The translations under genes and the position numbers were made by a program. 64,000 nt of DNA from Caloramator quimbayensis. Its GTDB lineage: Bacteria; Bacillota; Clostridia; Clostridiales; Caloramatoraceae. The notes below the pieces were generated by a model, which was given only the letters and a program-made list of their open reading frames with translations, was not told where the DNA came from and searched no databases. The stretch spans positions 129,189 to 193,188 of the forward strand of contig NZ_FUYH01000002.1 in NCBI RefSeq assembly GCF_900167605.1. Reading direction: 5' to 3'. This document shows positions 25,592-35,226 of this stretch, piece by piece (within the stretch, counting starts at the first letter, position 1; every line of letters starts with the position of its first letter).

Positions 25592-28351
25592 TTGAAAAAT
25601 AAAGAAAAAGTATATAATACATTAAAAGAATTATCGAAAGATATAAGAATTAAACAAAAAAAAGGTCTAACTGCAGAAGAAATTGGTGAAAAATTAAATA
25701 TTAAAAGAAATGCAGTAAGTCATCTCTTAAATGAACTTTATAAAGAAGGCAAAATAATTAAAATAAATACAAGACCTGTTTATTTTATAGATAAAGAATT
25801 TTATGAAAAACAAATAATAGAATCAGAAGAAATCAGAAACAACAAAGAGTCTTCAATTAGATATTCAAATGAAGATACTTTTGCAAAACTTATAGGCTAC
25901 AGCGGAAGCCTTAAGACTCAGGTAAAACTTTGTAAATCGGCTGCCTCATATCCTCCAAATGGATTGCCTGCATTATTGATTGGCAATACAGGTGTTGGAA
26001 AGAGTTTTATGGCTCAGCTTATTTATGAATATGCAAAATCTATTAATGCAATTGATAATAATGCTCCTTATGTGATTTTCAACTGTTCTGAGTACGCAAA
26101 TAATGCTGAGCTTTTGGCGGCAAATATTTTTGGATACGTAAAAGGAGCATTTACTGGTGCAGATAGGGACAAAATGGGTTTGCTCGAGGAAGCAGACGGA
26201 GGATATTTATTCTTAGATGAAGTTCACAGGTTGCCTCCAGAAGGACAGGAGAAGCTTTTTTTGTTTTTAGATAAAGGAGTTTTTAGAAGGCTTGGAGAAA
26301 CGAGCAAATGGAGAACATCGAGGGTTAGATTTATATTTGCTACAACTGAAGAACCGGAAAAAAGCCTTATAAAAACATTTTTAAGAAGAATACCATTGGT
26401 AATAAATATTCCATCGTTAAATGAAAGACCATTATATGAAAGATTGCAGATGATTTATGCTTTCTACAAAGAAGAATCAAGAAATTTAGGAATGGATATT
26501 TTAATAAGCAATCAAGTTTTAAATGTGCTTTTAAAGACTAAGGTATCTGGAAATATCGGAAAGATGATAAATGTTATAAAATACAGCTGTGCTCAGGCAT
26601 ATTGTCAGCTATCAGATAATAAGTCTAAAATATTAAATATTCATTTGAACGATTTGCCTCAGGAAATAAAGTATGATGCAGGTGAAATATTAAATAGCGG
26701 CAGTTTTAATTTTAATGGAATGCTTATTTCACGAAATAAAATTGATGAGCATTTCGAATGGGGAATAGAAGATGACAAAATAATAAATGAAATAACAGAA
26801 GAATTTATAAACTTATTTGAAAGCTATTCTAATGGAGATATAAATATTGATGTTTTAAAAAAGAATTCTTTTATATTATTAAATAGGTTTTCAGATATAG
26901 TAATATTTAAAAATAACGATAAATTTACGGATTCAATAGTTTATAACGGGATAAAAAATGTAATAGAAAATATTTTAAGCATCATAGAGAATAACTATGG
27001 AATAAAATATTATGGCAATACAGCGATTATTTTTACGCATTTTACAAATAAATTGCTTGAAGGAATTAATACAAACTATAAATATAGCTGCGCTGACATT
27101 GAAAATACAATAGAAGTTTTAAAAAATCTGTTTTTTAAAGAGTTTACTATTGCAAGCAAAATAATAGAGCTTATTGAGAAAAATCTTGATACAAAGTTAG
27201 ATAAAATAGCTTTAATATATTTTACATTATACATAAAAAGCATGAACAAGAGTGATAATTTTAAAACAATAAATTCAATTATTATTGCACATGGCTATTC
27301 AACTGCAAGCAGTATAGCAAGTGTTGCAAATAGACTGCTTGGGCAATTTATATTTGAAGCCTTTGATATGCCTATTGATATGTCATCGCAGGAAATTATA
27401 TTAAAAATAGAAAGCTATCTTAAAAATATAGATACTTCAAATGGAATTATTATTTTGGTTGATATGGGATCTCTTGAAGCTATATATAAAACTTTACCTA
27501 ATTTAGTTGATGGGGATGTAGCTATTATAAATAATATAACAACACAGTTGGCCTTAGACGTAGGAAACAGAATTATCAATGGACAACCATTAGAACAGAT
27601 AGTTGTTGAGTCTGTTAAGAAGAATAACAGCAGTTTTAAATTTATAAAGTCAAATAAAAAGAAAAAGAACTGCATTATAACTACATGTATTACAGGTATA
27701 GGAACTGCAGTAAACATTAAAAATCTTTTGCAGCAATGCCTTGCAAATGATAATATTGAAATTATTGCATATGATTATGATAGGCTTAAAGGCAACGGTA
27801 TGAAGGATGAAATTTTTAAAAATTATAATGTTAAGCTTATAATTGGAACATCCGATCCAGAAATAGAAAAAATTCCTTATATATCTTTAGAAGAATTAAT
27901 AGAAGGGCGAGGGGATTCGGTTTTAAATAAAGTTTTAAAGGATTTAACAAATAATAAAACTATAGAGCAAGTTAACCAGGAAATAATAAAGCTTTTTTCA
28001 CTTCAAAATGTTCTTGGATATTTAACTATAATCAACCCAGATAAAATAATTGAACAGGTTGAGAAGGCAATTTCTAATTTGGAACTTAGCCTTAACTTTA
28101 AATTTTCAAACGACTTAAAGATAGGGCTTTATATACACATAAGCTGTCTTATAGAGAGATTGATAATGAAGGACCCGATAACATCTTATAATAATTTAAA
28201 AAAATTTGAGGAATGTCATGGAAAATTTATAAGATATGCAAAATCTTCATTAAAAGCAATTGAAGATATTTATAAAGTAGAGATACCTACATCAGAGATA
28301 GGATTTATATATGACATTATATATTCAAAAGTAAAAGACTTAGCTGTATGA
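25592..28351 (+). CDS. LevR-family sigma-54-dependent PTS activator
   Basis: The protein has about 919 residues. An N-terminal HTH (residues 15-65, TAEEIGEKLNIKRNAVSHLL) is followed by a sigma-54 AAA domain with Walker A GNTGVGKS, the sigma-54 loop GAFTGA and Walker B GGYLFLDEVH. After this come a PRD, an EIIA-Man-like domain (SIIIAHGYSTASS), an EIIB-like domain (CIITTCITGIGTA) and a second PRD. LevR/ManR-type proteins are phosphorylated on histidines by HPr and their own EII, so sugar uptake sets activity. The start is probably TTG 25592, since AAAGGAG (25577-25583) abuts the ATG at 25583. It should activate the sigma-54 promoter at 31053. Confidence 0.93.
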   Translation: MKNKEKVYNTLKELSKDIRIKQKKGLTAEEIGEKLNIKRNAVSHLLNELYKEGKIIKINTRPVYFIDKEFYEKQIIESEEIRNNKESSIRYSNEDTFAKLIGYSGSLKTQVKLCKSAASYPPNGLPALLIGNTGVGKSFMAQLIYEYAKSINAIDNNAPYVIFNCSEYANNAELLAANIFGYVKGAFTGADRDKMGLLEEADGGYLFLDEVHRLPPEGQEKLFLFLDKGVFRRLGETSKWRTSRVRFIFATTEEPEKSLIKTFLRRIPLVINIPSLNERPLYERLQMIYAFYKEESRNLGMDILISNQVLNVLLKTKVSGNIGKMINVIKYSCAQAYCQLSDNKSKILNIHLNDLPQEIKYDAGEILNSGSFNFNGMLISRNKIDEHFEWGIEDDKIINEITEEFINLFESYSNGDINIDVLKKNSFILLNRFSDIVIFKNNDKFTDSIVYNGIKNVIENILSIIENNYGIKYYGNTAIIFTHFTNKLLEGINTNYKYSCADIENTIEVLKNLFFKEFTIASKIIELIEKNLDTKLDKIALIYFTLYIKSMNKSDNFKTINSIIIAHGYSTASSIASVANRLLGQFIFEAFDMPIDMSSQEIILKIESYLKNIDTSNGIIILVDMGSLEAIYKTLPNLVDGDVAIINNITTQLALDVGNRIINGQPLEQIVVESVKKNNSSFKFIKSNKKKKNCIITTCITGIGTAVNIKNLLQQCLANDNIEIIAYDYDRLKGNGMKDEIFKNYNVKLIIGTSDPEIEKIPYISLEELIEGRGDSVLNKVLKDLTNNKTIEQVNQEIIKLFSLQNVLGYLTIINPDKIIEQVEKAISNLELSLNFKFSNDLKIGLYIHISCLIERLIMKDPITSYNNLKKFEECHGKFIRYAKSSLKAIEDIYKVEIPTSEIGFIYDIIYSKVKDLAV

Positions 28352-28389
28352 TAAATTTTAGAATCTATTGGGAGGTAGAAAAATAAAAA

Positions 28390-28791
28390 ATGGTAGGAAT
28401 AATTATAGTATCTCACGGCAATTATGCTGAGGCATTATATGAATCCATAAAAATGCTACATGGCGAGCAGGAAAAAATTGAGACGATAAATTTTAAAACA
28501 GGAGAGAGCACAGAAGATTTAAAAGAGAAAATAAATTCAGCAAAAGATAGACTTAAAACAGAATATACTTTAATTCTCGTAGATATATTAGGAGGAAGCC
28601 CATATAATGTAAGCTCATTAGAGATAGATGAAAAAGTAAATGTTATTACTGGATTTAATATGCCGATGCTTCTTGACATTATATCAAGAAGAAATGAACC
28701 TTTGGGTTTAATATCTAAAGCTGCAAAACGTGCAGGTAAAAATGGAATCGTTGATGTTAAAGAAAAATTATCAGAGAAAATAAACAAATAG
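28390..28791 (+). CDS. PTS mannose-family EIIA
   Basis: This 133-residue EIIA of the mannose/sorbose class accepts phosphate from HPr at His9 (IVSHGNYA) and passes it to EIIB. The later DILGGSPYN motif is typical. GGGAGGT lies upstream. It is the first gene after the levR-like activator and probably co-transcribed with it. Confidence 0.9.
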   Translation: MVGIIIVSHGNYAEALYESIKMLHGEQEKIETINFKTGESTEDLKEKINSAKDRLKTEYTLILVDILGGSPYNVSSLEIDEKVNVITGFNMPMLLDIISRRNEPLGLISKAAKRAGKNGIVDVKEKLSEKINK

Positions 28792-28807
28792 TTTTGTGGA
28801 GGTAAAT

Positions 28808-29290
28808 ATGCTAAAAGTAGTAAGACTTGATGAAAGATTGGTACATGGACAAATAGTAAACAACTGGTGCTCAAGCGAAGGTATAACTGAAATTATGGTA
28901 GTAGATAAAAATGTGGTAAGAGATGAAATACGAAAAACGTTTATAGAAATGGCAGTGCCTGAAGGAATAAATATATTATTTTGTGATGTTGATGAAGCTG
29001 TTGAAATATATGAAGAAGAAAGCGAATATGAAGAATTAATGATTCTTTTCAGCAATCCCTTTGAAATATTAGAGTTTTTAGAGAAAGGAGGCCATTTTGA
29101 GAAAGTAAATATAGGAGGACTGCCATATAAAGATGGTAAAAGGCGCATCAGCACAGCTATTTATGTAAGTGAAAGCGAAATAGAGGCTTTTAAAAAAATT
29201 GCTGAAAAAAATATTGTTTTAGATGTTAGAATGCTCCCGACAGATAAAAGTATAAATGTTTTAACTCTATTGCAGTTAAAGGAGGAATGA
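28808..29290 (+). CDS. PTS mannose-family EIIB
   Basis: This 160-residue EIIB has its phosphohistidine in RLDERLVHGQI near residue 14. It transfers phosphate to the sugar carried by the adjacent EIIC-EIID fusion. The start is ATG 28808 with GGAGGT upstream; the GTG at 28796 lies inside the Shine-Dalgarno region. Confidence 0.9.
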   Translation: MLKVVRLDERLVHGQIVNNWCSSEGITEIMVVDKNVVRDEIRKTFIEMAVPEGINILFCDVDEAVEIYEEESEYEELMILFSNPFEILEFLEKGGHFEKVNIGGLPYKDGKRRISTAIYVSESEIEAFKKIAEKNIVLDVRMLPTDKSINVLTLLQLKEE

Positions 29291-29293
29291 TGA

Positions 29294-30934
29294 TTGACAA
29301 TAACAAAGTTTATATTGTTGTTTGTTGTAACATCAATATCTGGAATAGGAGCTGCAACAGAAGAATATCAAACACACAGGCCGCTGATTGCCAGCACATT
29401 AGTTGGACTTGCCTTAGGTGATATTAAATCTGGTGTAATGGCTGGAGCTTCAATGGAATTAGTCGCATTAGGGTGGATGACAATAGGGGCATCGGTTCCT
29501 CCAGATCCTGCTCTTGCGGGGACTATTGCAGCTATATTAACTATTATTGGTAAGCAGAATATTGGTATATCGATAAGCATTGCTATTCCAGTAGCAGTTG
29601 CTGGGCAGATACTTCAAATAGTACAAAAGAGTACAATAGATGTAATAATAATGCATTGGGCAGATAAATTTGCAGAAAGGGGTAATACAGCTGGAATAAC
29701 TGCAATGCATTTTCTAACAGGAATTCCAAGTGCTTTAAGGGTAGCGGTTCCTTCTCTGATGGTCGCATATTTTGCAAATGTATCCTATGTTCAGATAATG
29801 CTTAATAAAATACCTAAGCCTATTACTTCAGGGTTACAGGTTGCTTCGGGTTTTTTAGTGGTTGTTGGATATGCAATGATTATGCAGCTTTTAAATATAA
29901 AAGAGTTACTGCCATTTTTCTTTATTGGTTTTTTGGCAACAACGTTTTCAAATATAACTCTTGTTGGTTTAGCGATATTAGGAGGAAGTTTAGCAGCAAT
30001 ATATTATTTTTACTTTATTAAAGATGATAATAGAAGTACGGGAAGAAGCAGAAGAGCAAAGACAGCTGATTTAAATAGTGATGCTGTTAATGTTGAGAAT
30101 GAACTGAATGAAAAAAAAGAATCAATTAAGCTGAATCGTAAAGACTTTATGAAAGTATTCTGGAGAATGCAATTTTATCAGCTTTCGTGGAATTATGAGA
30201 GAATGCAGAATTTATGTTATTGCTACAGTTTGATACCTGTTTTAAAAAAATTATATAAAACAAAAGAAGACTTATCAAAAGCCCTAAAAAGGCATATGGA
30301 ATACTTTAATACACACCAATTTACAGTACCTGTAGTATTAGGAGTAAATGCAGCTATGGAAGAAGCAATGGCAAATGATGAAAAGATTGATAATGAAATG
30401 ATAACCGGTATTAAAGTAGCTCTTATGGGCCCTTTAGCAGGCTTGGGAGATCCTGTATTCTGGGGGATATTAAGACCGATGACTGCAGCAATAGGGGCGG
30501 GTATAGCCCTTGGGGGAAATATAGCAGGGCCAATAATATTTTTTGTAATTATTAATATTATTAGATTAATAATGAGGTATTATGGTTTGATTATATCCTA
30601 TAATCAAGGAGTTAATATGATGACTTCAATAAAGGACATAATGCCCAAAATTATGAAAACAGTAACGGTACTTGCATATACAGTTATGGGAGGCCTTGTT
30701 GCAAAATGGACAGTAATTAATGTACCAATTAGATTATACTCTTATAAATCTAATGGCAAATTAATAACTGTAACTGTTCAGCAGCAGCTTGATGCTATAA
30801 TGCCCAACATTCTTCCTTTATGTTTTACATTTTTAATATACTATCTGTTAAGAAAAAAAGTTCCTCCAGTTTTATGTATAATAGGTTTAATGATATTAGG
30901 TATTATAGGATATTCCTTTGGAATTATAAAATAA
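29294..30934 (+). CDS. Fused PTS EIIC-EIID permease, mannose family
   Basis: Two subunits that are normally separate are joined in 546 residues. Residues 1-245 are EIIC (RPLIASTLVGLALGDIKSG and GASMELVALGWM). A charged linker (residues about 248-280) follows, then EIID (WRMQFYQLSWNYERMQN, GPLAGLGDPVFWGILRP, and the C-terminal membrane part). The linker is Ser/Arg/Glu/Asn-rich with no sign of a stop or frameshift, so this looks like a true fusion. It starts with TTG at 29294 behind GGAGG. The second PTS set downstream keeps EIIC and EIID separate. Confidence 0.9.
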   Translation: MTITKFILLFVVTSISGIGAATEEYQTHRPLIASTLVGLALGDIKSGVMAGASMELVALGWMTIGASVPPDPALAGTIAAILTIIGKQNIGISISIAIPVAVAGQILQIVQKSTIDVIIMHWADKFAERGNTAGITAMHFLTGIPSALRVAVPSLMVAYFANVSYVQIMLNKIPKPITSGLQVASGFLVVVGYAMIMQLLNIKELLPFFFIGFLATTFSNITLVGLAILGGSLAAIYYFYFIKDDNRSTGRSRRAKTADLNSDAVNVENELNEKKESIKLNRKDFMKVFWRMQFYQLSWNYERMQNLCYCYSLIPVLKKLYKTKEDLSKALKRHMEYFNTHQFTVPVVLGVNAAMEEAMANDEKIDNEMITGIKVALMGPLAGLGDPVFWGILRPMTAAIGAGIALGGNIAGPIIFFVIINIIRLIMRYYGLIISYNQGVNMMTSIKDIMPKIMKTVTVLAYTVMGGLVAKWTVINVPIRLYSYKSNGKLITVTVQQQLDAIMPNILPLCFTFLIYYLLRKKVPPVLCIIGLMILGIIGYSFGIIK

Positions 30935-30941
30935 AAAATAG

Positions 30942-30988
30942 TGTCATTGACAGTATTGTAATTATATATAGATTTTTATATAGTGTCA
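30942..30988 (+). promoter_or_regulatory. Possible activator-binding sites upstream of the sigma-54 promoter
   Basis: The palindrome TGTCATTGACA (30942-30952) and a second TAGTGTCA (30981-30988) lie about 65-110 bp before the -24 element, the range expected for LevR-type enhancer sites. Both contain AGTGTCA. Confidence 0.4.
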
Positions 30989-31023
30989 AAAAAATAAATA
31001 CACTTTATATAAAAACAGCCTGT

Positions 31024-31064
31024 AAAAACATGCTTTGCAGTGTTACACTGCTTGGCATGTTTTT
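31024..31064 (+). terminator. Stem-loop overlapping the sigma-54 promoter
   Basis: AAAAACATGC pairs with GCATGTTTTT and, after a 3-base internal loop, GCAGTG pairs with CACTGC around TTA. The 3' arm ends in a T-run. It may terminate transcripts from the first PTS set. Its 3' arm contains the -24 element of the next operon. Confidence 0.65.
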
Positions 31065-31068
31065 TGCT
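31053..31068 (+). promoter_or_regulatory. Sigma-54 promoter of the second PTS operon
   Basis: TGGCATG-N4-TTGCT matches the -24/-12 consensus with exact spacing. It lies 40 bp before the EIIB start. The LevR-type activator with GAFTGA encoded upstream is the natural partner. Confidence 0.85.
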
Positions 31069-31107
31069 TTATTAATAGGTGAATTTAATGACGAGGAGGT
31101 TTTAAAA

Positions 31108-31581
31108 ATGGCTCAGCCAAATATTTTATTAGCACGTATTGATAATAGGCTGGTTCATGGACAAGTTGGCGTTATATGGACCACATCAATTGGTGCAAAT
31201 CTAATCGTAGTAGTTGATGATGATGTTTCAAAGGATCCATTGCAGCAGCAGCTCATGTCTGTTACAGCTGAATCATCTGGTGTAGGAATCAGATTTTTTA
31301 CTGTGGATCATACAATCAATGTAATTCACAAAGCTGCACCATCTCAAAAGATATTTATTGTATGTAAGACACCAGAAATAATTAGAAAACTAATTGATGG
31401 TGGGGTACCGATTAAAGAAGTAAATGTAGGGAACATGCACTTTTCCCATGGAAAACGACAGATTAGCAAGAAGGTTTATGTTGATGATAAAGATTTAGAT
31501 GATTTGTACTACATAAGTAAAAAAGGAGTGAATGTTTTTATACAAGACACTCCTGATGATAAAAAAGAATTTATTCAATAA
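31108..31581 (+). CDS. PTS mannose-family EIIB (second set)
   Basis: EIIB, 157 residues, with phosphohistidine in RIDNRLVHGQVGVIW near residue 17. It is the first gene of the sigma-54 operon. The ATG at 31108 has GAGGAGGT upstream; the open frame continues further left but that part runs through the promoter and hairpin and is not coding. Confidence 0.93.
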   Translation: MAQPNILLARIDNRLVHGQVGVIWTTSIGANLIVVVDDDVSKDPLQQQLMSVTAESSGVGIRFFTVDHTINVIHKAAPSQKIFIVCKTPEIIRKLIDGGVPIKEVNVGNMHFSHGKRQISKKVYVDDKDLDDLYYISKKGVNVFIQDTPDDKKEFIQ

Positions 31582-31595
31582 GGAGGAAAGATGTC

Positions 31596-32390
31596 ATGCA
31601 TAGTGTTACTTTAACCCAGGGTTTACTATTAGCCCTTTTGGCAATTATAGTTGGTGTCGACTTTTGGCTTGAGGCACTATTTTTATTCAGACCTATAATA
31701 GTAGGTACTTTATCAGGACTTATTCTTGGAGATTTGCAAACAGGTCTGATTGCGGGAGGATTAACTGAATTAGCATTTGCGGGATTAACTCCAGCCGGAG
31801 GAACACAGCCTCCAAACCCAATATTAGCAGGACTTATGACAACGGTTATAGCATTTACAACAGGAACAGATCCTAAAACAGCAATAGGATTAGCATTACC
31901 TTTCAGCTTTTTAATGCAGTATATAATTTTATTCTATTATTCAAGCTTTTCTTTCTTTATGGCAAAGGCTGACAAATATGCAGAGGAAGCTGATACAAAG
32001 TCTTTAGTAAAATTAAATATTTTAACAACATCTATTGTAGCAATAACCTATGGTATAGTTGTATTTTTATGTGTTTTTGTTGCACAAGATTTGATGAAAG
32101 CATTAGTTGCAGCAATGCCAGCATGGCTTGCACATGGATTCGAAATAGCAGGAGGAATTTTACCAGCAGTAGGTTTTGGAATGCTTCTAAAGGTTATGAT
32201 GAAAGCTCAGTATGTACCATATTTAATGGTAGGATTCTTTGTTGCATCATTTATCCCATTTTCAAATTTACTTCCAGTTGCTGTTATTGGAGCAGCATTA
32301 GCTATTTATGAGTATTTCAATTCTAAAGATAAACTATTAAAAGGCGAATCAGCAATTGTGAAAGGAGATGATTACAGTGAAGGGATCTAA
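31596..32390 (+). CDS. PTS mannose-family EIIC (second set)
   Basis: This 264-residue membrane subunit has the family marks RPIIVGTLSGLILGDLQTG and GGLTELAFAGL. It resembles AgaW/SorA-type carriers for amino sugars and sorbose. AAGGAGG precedes the ATG. Its end overlaps the EIID start. Confidence 0.9.
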   Translation: MHSVTLTQGLLLALLAIIVGVDFWLEALFLFRPIIVGTLSGLILGDLQTGLIAGGLTELAFAGLTPAGGTQPPNPILAGLMTTVIAFTTGTDPKTAIGLALPFSFLMQYIILFYYSSFSFFMAKADKYAEEADTKSLVKLNILTTSIVAITYGIVVFLCVFVAQDLMKALVAAMPAWLAHGFEIAGGILPAVGFGMLLKVMMKAQYVPYLMVGFFVASFIPFSNLLPVAVIGAALAIYEYFNSKDKLLKGESAIVKGDDYSEGI

Positions 32391-33177
32391 TAAAGTTTTA
32401 ACTAAAAAAGATATTACAAGGTTAGGTTTTTTGTCATCATTTTTACAGGCAAGCTTTAATTATGAGAGAATGCAGGCGGGAGGCTTCACTGCAGCACAAC
32501 TGCCATTTTTAAAGAAAATATATAAGGATGATAAAAAAGGATTATCAGAAGCTATGACTGATAATTTGGAATTTATAAATACTCATCCTAATTTTGTTGG
32601 ATTTTTGATGGGACTACTTTTATCGTTAGAGGAAAGCCATGAAGACAGAGGAATAATTAAAGGCTTAAAGGTAGCTTTATTTGGACCTTTAGCGGGTATA
32701 GGCGATGCAATATTCTGGTTTACTATTTTACCAATAGTTGCAGGAATAAGCTCATCCTTTGCTATGCAGGGAAATGCTTTAGGACCAATATTATTCTTTA
32801 CTGTTTACTTAACTATATTTTTACTCCGTATTGTATGGACTCACCTTGGCTACAATTTAGGAACGAAAGCTATAGATATAATTAAAACTAACTCCCAAAT
32901 GATATCAAAAGCTGCGTCAATATTAGGTATAACAGTTATTGGAGGATTGATTGCATCATATGTACACATTAATGTTTTAAGCACTATAGCAATAAATGCT
33001 GACCATGCAGTATCACTGCAGAAAGATTTCTTTGATAAGATTTTCCCTAATATTTTACCTCTTGGATATACTCTTCTTATGTTCTATTTATTGAAAAAGA
33101 AAAAAGTAAGCCCTGTAGTTTTAATATTTATGACATTTATTTTAGCAATATTATTATCATTTATTGGTATTCTATAA
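32377..33177 (+). CDS. PTS mannose-family EIID (second set)
   Basis: EIID, 266 residues, with SSFLQASFNYERMQ, GPLAGIGDAIFWFTILPI and a hydrophobic C-terminus. It completes the carrier with EIIC. GTG at 32377 is chosen as start because AAAGGAG is 9 bases upstream; the ATG at 32368 touches it. It overlaps EIIC by 14 bp. Confidence 0.92.
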   Translation: MKGSNKVLTKKDITRLGFLSSFLQASFNYERMQAGGFTAAQLPFLKKIYKDDKKGLSEAMTDNLEFINTHPNFVGFLMGLLLSLEESHEDRGIIKGLKVALFGPLAGIGDAIFWFTILPIVAGISSSFAMQGNALGPILFFTVYLTIFLLRIVWTHLGYNLGTKAIDIIKTNSQMISKAASILGITVIGGLIASYVHINVLSTIAINADHAVSLQKDFFDKIFPNILPLGYTLLMFYLLKKKKVSPVVLIFMTFILAILLSFIGIL

Positions 33178-33178
33178 T

Positions 33179-33616
33179 ATGAGGAAAATAATCATACTAA
33201 CTGGACATGGAAATTTTGCAACAGGGCTAAAAAGTTCAGTAAACTTAATAGCTGGGTTAAATAATGATTTATATGCTGTTGATTTTACTGTTGAAGATTC
33301 TGATATAACTTTAAAAGACAAAATAAAGAAAATATTAGATGAAAATAGTAATTTACAAGTATTATTTGTATGTGATATAGCTGGAGGAACACCCTTTAAA
33401 GTTGCAGCGGAGATTTCAAATTATAACGATAATTTCGAAGTCACAGCAGGATGTAACATTAGTTCTTTATTAGAAGTTCACTTCCAAAAAGATATGCTTA
33501 CTATTTCTGAATTGGCTGAACACATAGTAAATATTAGCAAAAATTCTGTTATGAAGTTTAAAAAGGTTTCTAATGGACAAACCTTAACTGTGAAGGAAAC
33601 AGAGGAGGGAATTTAA
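33179..33616 (+). CDS. PTS mannose-family EIIA (second set)
   Basis: EIIA, 145 residues, with phosphohistidine in ILTGHGNFATG near residue 10 and DIAGGTPF. The ATG at 33179 begins one base after the EIID stop and has no Shine-Dalgarno sequence, so translation is probably coupled to EIID. A TTG at 33164 would overlap EIID and is less likely. Confidence 0.88.
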   Translation: MRKIIILTGHGNFATGLKSSVNLIAGLNNDLYAVDFTVEDSDITLKDKIKKILDENSNLQVLFVCDIAGGTPFKVAAEISNYNDNFEVTAGCNISSLLEVHFQKDMLTISELAEHIVNISKNSVMKFKKVSNGQTLTVKETEEGI

Positions 33617-33626
33617 TCTAAAAATC

Positions 33627-33670
33627 ATAAAAGCAGAGTTGATTTTATTTATAGTTGGCTCTGCTTTTAT
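33627..33670 (+). terminator. Intra-operon stem-loop after EIIA
   Basis: ATAAAAGCAGAG pairs exactly with CTCTGCTTTTAT over a 20-base loop; only a weak T-run follows. It may reduce expression of the downstream enzymes or protect the PTS mRNA. Confidence 0.5.
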
Positions 33671-33697
33671 TGATTATATTTAATAGGTGGTGGTTTG

Positions 33698-34339
33698 GTG
33701 TATAAAAAAGAATGTGTACTCTTTGATGTTGATGGGACGTTAATAGATACAGAAGAAGCAACTATTGAAGCATTAAGGTTAACTATGAAAAACCTTTACA
33801 ATATAGAATATTGTAAAGAAGAATTATATTTTGCTATGGGTATACCAGGCAGATGTGCTTTGGAAAAGCTTAATGTTAAAAATATTGATTATACTCTTAA
33901 AGTTTGGGGAGAGCTTATTCAAAAATTATCATATAAAACGAAGCTATATCCTCAAATTGAAGAACTTCTTGATATCCTGAAAAGTAAAGGCATAAAACTT
34001 GGGATTGTAACTTCAAGATATGATTTTGAGGTAGAAGTGGATACGGTACTAAGGAAAATTATTCATCATTTTGATGTTGTTGTTACTTATAATAACAGCC
34101 TTAAGCCTAAACCATATCCTGATCAAATATTGAAAGCAATAAAAGAGTTTAATATAAATTCAAAAGATGCAGTTTTTATTGGGGATACGATTTACGACTA
34201 TGGATGCGCTAATAATGGAGATGTAGATTTTATATTAGCAAATTGGGGAGAAATAGATAGAAAAAGCAATTTTGAATGCATTAATTTTAAAATATGTAAT
34301 AAGCCCTTTGAAATATTAGATTATGTAATTGGAGGTTAA
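33698..34339 (+). CDS. HAD-family sugar phosphatase
   Basis: The protein has about 213 residues. Motif I is DVDGTLIDTEE, motif II VTSRYD, motif III KPKPYPDQI and motif IV FIGDTIYD, a beta-phosphoglucomutase/phosphatase-like HAD. It probably acts on a sugar phosphate made by the operon. The start is GTG 33698 or TTG 33695 behind AGGTGGTGG. Confidence 0.82.
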   Translation: MYKKECVLFDVDGTLIDTEEATIEALRLTMKNLYNIEYCKEELYFAMGIPGRCALEKLNVKNIDYTLKVWGELIQKLSYKTKLYPQIEELLDILKSKGIKLGIVTSRYDFEVEVDTVLRKIIHHFDVVVTYNNSLKPKPYPDQILKAIKEFNINSKDAVFIGDTIYDYGCANNGDVDFILANWGEIDRKSNFECINFKICNKPFEILDYVIGG

Positions 34340-34343
34340 ATAA

Positions 34344-35198
34344 ATGGCATTAGTAAATACAAATAAAATGCTTAACCAAGCGAAAATTAATGGATATGCT
34401 GTTGGCGCGTTTAATATTCATAATTTAGAAACTTTAAAAGCGGTTGTAAAATCTGCCTCCGAAATGAATTCACCGGTCATTTTACAAACAACTCCAGGTA
34501 CTATAAAGCATGCTGGAGAAGATTATATTGCTTCGATTGCAAGGACTGCGTCTGAAAAATATAATATACCTATTGCGCTTCATTTAGATCATGGAAATTC
34601 TTTTGAACTTGTTGTAAAGTGTATTAGAGCTGGATATACTTCGGTTATGATTGATGCTTCAATGTTGGACTATGAAAAAAATGTTGATACTACAAGAAAA
34701 GTAGTCGAAATTGCACATGCTGTCGGAGTTAGTGTAGAGGCAGAGCTTGGAAGCATAGCAGGGGTTGAAGATGATTTATACTTAAATGATGATAAAAAAT
34801 CATATACTGATCCTGATACAGCAGTAGATTTTGTTAAAAGAACAGGAATTGATTCCTTGGCAATAGCAATTGGTACAGCCCATGGACTATATAAAGGAGA
34901 AGTAAGACTTGATTTTGAAAGGTTAAAAGAAATAAGGAGATTAATAGATATTCCATTAGTACTGCATGGAGCATCCGGCGTTCCTGATGATTTGGTTAAG
35001 AAGGCCATAAACTTAGGTATAAATAAAATAAATATTGCAACTGAATTAAAGATTCCTTTTGCAAATTCAATAAAAGAAGTATTTAAACAAAATCCAGATG
35101 AAAGCGATCCAAGAAAGTATCTTTTAAATGGTGAAAAGAGTGTTGAAGAAGTAGTAAAAGAAAAAATTAAACTTTTCGGGTGTTATGATAGAGCATAA
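34344..35198 (+). CDS. Class II ketose-bisphosphate aldolase (GatY/KbaY/AgaY-like)
   Basis: The protein has 284 residues. The zinc site includes HLDHG near residue 83 and later histidines in TAHGLYKG and VLHGASG; NINKINIATEL-like text (GINKINIATEL) binds the phosphate. It cleaves fructose- or tagatose-1,6-bisphosphate. Beside AgaS-like and amino-sugar PTS genes the tagatose-bisphosphate role is likelier, but no tagatose-6-phosphate kinase is in the window. Confidence 0.88.
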   Translation: MALVNTNKMLNQAKINGYAVGAFNIHNLETLKAVVKSASEMNSPVILQTTPGTIKHAGEDYIASIARTASEKYNIPIALHLDHGNSFELVVKCIRAGYTSVMIDASMLDYEKNVDTTRKVVEIAHAVGVSVEAELGSIAGVEDDLYLNDDKKSYTDPDTAVDFVKRTGIDSLAIAIGTAHGLYKGEVRLDFERLKEIRRLIDIPLVLHGASGVPDDLVKKAINLGINKINIATELKIPFANSIKEVFKQNPDESDPRKYLLNGEKSVEEVVKEKIKLFGCYDRA

Positions 35199-35226
35199 AA
35201 AATGTTAATATATAGGAGGAATAAAT

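Noticed and set aside
30820-31107. N-terminal extension of the second EIIB
   Set aside because: It would cross the sigma-54 promoter and hairpin and overlap the EIICD gene; ATG 31108 has a strong ribosome-binding site and the conserved start.
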